DNA of 8,219 bases. Source: JAAERC01 sp965602655. GTDB lineage: Bacteria > Zixibacteria > MSB-5A5 > GN15 > PGXB01. Below are positions 6,598 through 8,219 of this stretch, piece by piece. Where the stretch lies: positions 1 to 8,219 of the forward strand of contig CBFCZE010000119.1 in assembly GCA_965602655.1 (NCBI GenBank), in the 5' to 3' direction. How positions within the stretch are numbered: the first letter of the stretch is position 1; the number at the start of each line of letters is the position of its first letter. The notes under the pieces are model-generated. The model saw nothing but the letters and a program-made list of their open reading frames with translations, did no database searches and was not told the DNA's origin. The translations under genes were made by a program, and so were the position numbers.

Positions 6598-7902
6598 CTA
6601 TTTACTCCCCGGCAGTAAGGTTATGATTTCTTTGATAGGCATACAAAGGGGGTCAACCTCTTTGGCCCGCTCATTTTTTAATATTGTCTCAGCCGTTTTT
6701 ACCATCGCCGGGTAGGCGCTTCGTAAAAGATGATTGGCATAGATAACAATGTTGACACCCAGTTCTGAGAGTTCTTTTTCATAAACATGATTATAAGCCG
6801 TCGGCACGACGATCAGCGGAATACCGGTCTCAAACTTTTTGTATCTTTTGCAAAACTCAAATATCTCGTTGCCGTCTTTTTCCTTGCTGTGAATCATGAT
6901 TCCATCGGCACCGGCCTCTATAAAGGCACCGGCTCTTTTGATTGCATCATCCAGTCCGCTTTTTAAAATGAGACTTTCAATCCGAGCGATAATCATAAAG
7001 TCATCGGTGAGCTGCGCCTTTTTACCTCGAGAGATTTTATCTGAAAATTCTTCAATTTCGGCCTGTTTCTGTTCGACATCGGTGCCAAATAAAGAATTCT
7101 TTTTTAATCCGACTTTATCTTCGATTATTACTGCCGAGACACCCAGTCTCTCCAGAGTTTTGACCATAAAAACAAAATGCTCAACCGGACCGCCGGTGTC
7201 CCCGTCAAGAATGATCGGTTTTGTGGTAACTTCGATAATCTGATTGATGGTGTCGAGTCTTGAAGTAAAATCAACCAGCTCGATATCCGGCTTACCCTTC
7301 ATCGTTGAATCGGTCAGACTGCTTATCCAGACACCATCAAACTCTTTGGTTATGCGGCCGTCAGATACTTTTGTATGCTCTACAATAAGACCTGTTAATC
7401 CGCTATGTGCCTCCAGAATCCGAACCAGCGGTTTAGAGTCAAGTAATCTCCTTAATCTCTTAATTCTGATTTGAGGGGTGGTACCAATAGATCGCATCTC
7501 TTCATTAAGTATGGTCGATGAAATCCCCGCCGTATATTCCGGCTCAACTAATGTTCCGCCCCATTTTTTGAGGGTTTCTATCACTCTCTCTCTGGTTTCC
7601 TTCTGACGGCCGGTTTTCCAGTCATCACCGTGAACCACATAATCAGGTTTCAGCTTTAAAAGATTGGGGACATAATCCAGCGTTTCCTGCGGGATAACAT
7701 CTTTGACTCCCTTGATATTTTCTACAATTATTTTTCTCTGCTCATAAGATAAAAAGGGAAGACGTTTATAACTGGCAATTGCCTTGTCGGTCAAAAGACC
7801 AAGTGTAACTTCGCCATATTCGTTTGCTTTTTTAATTATATTAAGATGTCCCGGGTGAATCAAATCGGCGCTCATGGCGACATATACTTTTGCTTTTTTC
7901 AT
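6598..7902 (-). CDS. Bifunctional cytidylyltransferase / phosphoenolpyruvate mutase (Fom1-like)
   Basis: A 434-residue fusion. Residues 1 to about 135 form an HxGH-family cytidylyltransferase domain: HPGH at 16-19, GDDW at 92-95, and YTAGISST at 123-130 in the place of RTxGISTT. A short basic helical linker (about 140-165) leads to a PEP mutase barrel (about 166-434) with WISSLTDST (192-200), DGDTGG (233-238), the diagnostic EDK-x5-NS motif (E261-D-K263, N269-S270) and ARIES (306-310). The motif separates PEP mutase from isocitrate lyase relatives. The barrel converts PEP to phosphonopyruvate, the committed C-P bond-forming step. The domain order matches Fom1 of fosfomycin biosynthesis, whose N-terminal domain makes HEP-CMP from CTP and 2-hydroxyethylphosphonate, so this one polypeptide probably catalyses both the first and the activating step. 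ATG at 7900-7902 has only a weak GGTAA upstream. It starts 13 bp after the small membrane-protein gene. PEP mutase assignment is near certain; specificity of the cytidylyltransferase domain for HEP is inferred from Fom1 and context. Confidence 0.95.
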   Translation of the reverse strand: MKKAKVYVAMSADLIHPGHLNIIKKANEYGEVTLGLLTDKAIASYKRLPFLSYEQRKIIVENIKGVKDVIPQETLDYVPNLLKLKPDYVVHGDDWKTGRQKETRERVIETLKKWGGTLVEPEYTAGISSTILNEEMRSIGTTPQIRIKRLRRLLDSKPLVRILEAHSGLTGLIVEHTKVSDGRITKEFDGVWISSLTDSTMKGKPDIELVDFTSRLDTINQIIEVTTKPIILDGDTGGPVEHFVFMVKTLERLGVSAVIIEDKVGLKKNSLFGTDVEQKQAEIEEFSDKISRGKKAQLTDDFMIIARIESLILKSGLDDAIKRAGAFIEAGADGIMIHSKEKDGNEIFEFCKRYKKFETGIPLIVVPTAYNHVYEKELSELGVNIVIYANHLLRSAYPAMVKTAETILKNERAKEVDPLCMPIKEIITLLPGSK

Positions 7903-7915
7903 CTAAAATTACCGT

Positions 7916-8128
7916 TTATCTGGAAAATAGGTTTTTGAAAAAAGATTTTATTTTTTGCCAGAATATTTTGGTACCGACAGCCGCACCTAATAAAGCCGCT
8001 ACCAGAAGCTGAAGCAGATAGGTACTGGTACCCGGATCCAAATAAGCATAAGCGTTACGCGGAAAACTTAAATCGATAACAGCCAATACGGCCAGGAAAA
8101 TAATTATACGATAATAATGAATATACAT
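7916..8128 (-). CDS. Small YLDPGT-motif membrane protein with signal peptide
   Basis: A 70-residue protein, first gene of the operon. It has a signal-peptide-like N-terminus (hydrophobic core about 8-22, probable cleavage after A26-Y-A28), then the motif YLDPGTSTYLLQ (29-40), a membrane segment (about 38-56) with small residues (AALLGAAVG), and a basic aromatic tail (KIFWQKIKSFFKNLF). ATG at 8126-8128 is backed by a good ribosome binding site. Short proteins with this AYAYLDPGT layout are, as far as I recall, widespread, uncharacterised and often found close to envelope polysaccharide or AP-superfamily genes. The operon here also ends with an AP-superfamily membrane enzyme. The function is unknown; I infer an envelope role, perhaps as partner or scaffold for a surface-glycan enzyme. 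Coding status is convincing despite the size because of the signal peptide, conserved-looking motif, ribosome binding site and 13-bp gap to the next gene. Confidence 0.85.
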   Translation of the reverse strand: MYIHYYRIIIFLAVLAVIDLSFPRNAYAYLDPGTSTYLLQLLVAALLGAAVGTKIFWQKIKSFFKNLFSR

Positions 8129-8134
8129 TTATCA

Positions 8135-8140
8135 ATCCTC
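8135..8140 (-). promoter_or_regulatory. Ribosome binding site of the small membrane protein
   Basis: The minus strand reads GAGGAT, six bases before the ATG at 8126-8128. It is one of only two clear Shine-Dalgarno sequences in the operon, the other preceding the decarboxylase gene. Confidence 0.7.
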
Positions 8141-8156
8141 AGGTTAAGCCGTTTTC

Positions 8157-8174
8157 AATTATGCCGGCATAATT
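8157..8174. promoter_or_regulatory. 18-bp perfect palindrome in operon leader
   Basis: AATTATGCCGGCATAATT is its own reverse complement over all 18 bases, centred 37-38 bp upstream of the first gene's start codon. It does not extend further: the flanking bases (8156 C, 8175 T) do not pair. It could be an operator for a dimeric regulator. In RNA it could be a 7-bp hairpin with a CCGG loop in the 5' leader. No poly-U run follows it on the minus strand, so it is not an intrinsic terminator. No regulator gene is visible to pair with it. Confidence 0.5.
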
Positions 8175-8190
8175 TTCTTCAACAGGAAGC

Positions 8191-8219
8191 ATAATAATAA
8201 TATAAGTCAAAAATGTCAC
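8191..8219 (-). promoter_or_regulatory. Possible sigma70-type promoter of the phosphonate operon
   Basis: On the minus strand GTGACA (8214-8219) and TATTAT (8191-8196) are separated by 17 bases, a fair match to -35 and -10 boxes. Transcription would start near 8183-8185, giving a leader of about 55 bases that contains the palindrome. The region is very AT-rich with TTA/TAT repeats, so a chance match is quite possible. The -35 box abuts the window edge. Confidence 0.3.

Noticed and set aside
6896..7243. Open frame of 115 codons on the + strand opposite the PEP mutase domain
   Set aside because: Antisense to the catalytic barrel, Ser/Pro/Ile-rich low-complexity translation and no convincing ribosome binding site.
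6598..7902. Isocitrate lyase/methylisocitrate lyase or oxaloacetate hydrolase instead of PEP mutase
   Set aside because: The EDK-x5-NS motif is specific to PEP mutase, and the decarboxylase directly downstream fits only phosphonate synthesis.
1598..8128. A complete fosfomycin or other small phosphonate antibiotic cluster
   Set aside because: The early steps are shared with fosfomycin, but no methyltransferase, epoxidase, kinase-type resistance gene or exporter is visible, and the remaining genes are envelope-type.
8175..8219. CRISPR, tRNA, riboswitch or mobile-element end at the right edge
   Set aside because: The short stretch is AT-rich with TAT/TTA repeats only. There is no spaced repeat, cloverleaf, known aptamer pattern or transposase fragment, and none was seen elsewhere in the window.

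Overview
The window is a moderately AT-rich, gene-dense piece of a bacterial chromosome with two transcription units that converge near position 1,580. The genes look like those of a Gram-negative-type environmental bacterium: an M1-type metallopeptidase, a small signal-peptide membrane protein with a YLDPGT motif, and a membrane alkaline-phosphatase-superfamily enzyme. I cannot assign a phylum from the sequence alone. A member of the FCB group or a related candidate lineage is a guess.

Positions 2-1555 (+ strand) hold the 3' part of an M1 (gluzincin) aminopeptidase-family gene whose start lies left of the window. The rest, 8128 down to 1598 (- strand), is a compact run of six co-directional genes: small YLDPGT membrane protein, cytidylyltransferase-PEP mutase fusion, phosphonopyruvate decarboxylase, Fe-type alcohol dehydrogenase, CDP-glycerol-glycerophosphotransferase-like transferase, and membrane AP-superfamily (sulfatase/LTA-synthase-like) protein. 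Gaps are 13, 13, -4, -4 and 30 bp, so this is very probably one operon. A possible promoter (8191-8219) and an 18-bp perfect palindrome (8157-8174) lie just upstream of the first gene.

The four middle genes spell out a pathway. PEP is rearranged to phosphonopyruvate by PEP mutase, which carries the diagnostic EDK-x5-NS motif. Phosphonopyruvate is decarboxylated to phosphonoacetaldehyde, which the Fe-ADH reduces to 2-hydroxyethylphosphonate (HEP). The HxGH cytidylyltransferase domain fused to the mutase then activates HEP as HEP-CMP. This is the opening set of fosfomycin biosynthesis (Fom1, Fom2, FomC) without the methyltransferase Fom3 or the epoxidase Fom4. Where the antibiotic pathway would continue, this operon has a TagB/TagF-like transferase whose relatives use CDP-glycerol. 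The best reading is that HEP-CMP serves as a donor for adding HEP to a surface glycan, lipid or other polymer, with the two membrane proteins at either end of the operon acting in the envelope. The chemistry up to HEP-CMP is well supported by motifs and family knowledge. The acceptor, and the roles of the two membrane proteins, are inference.
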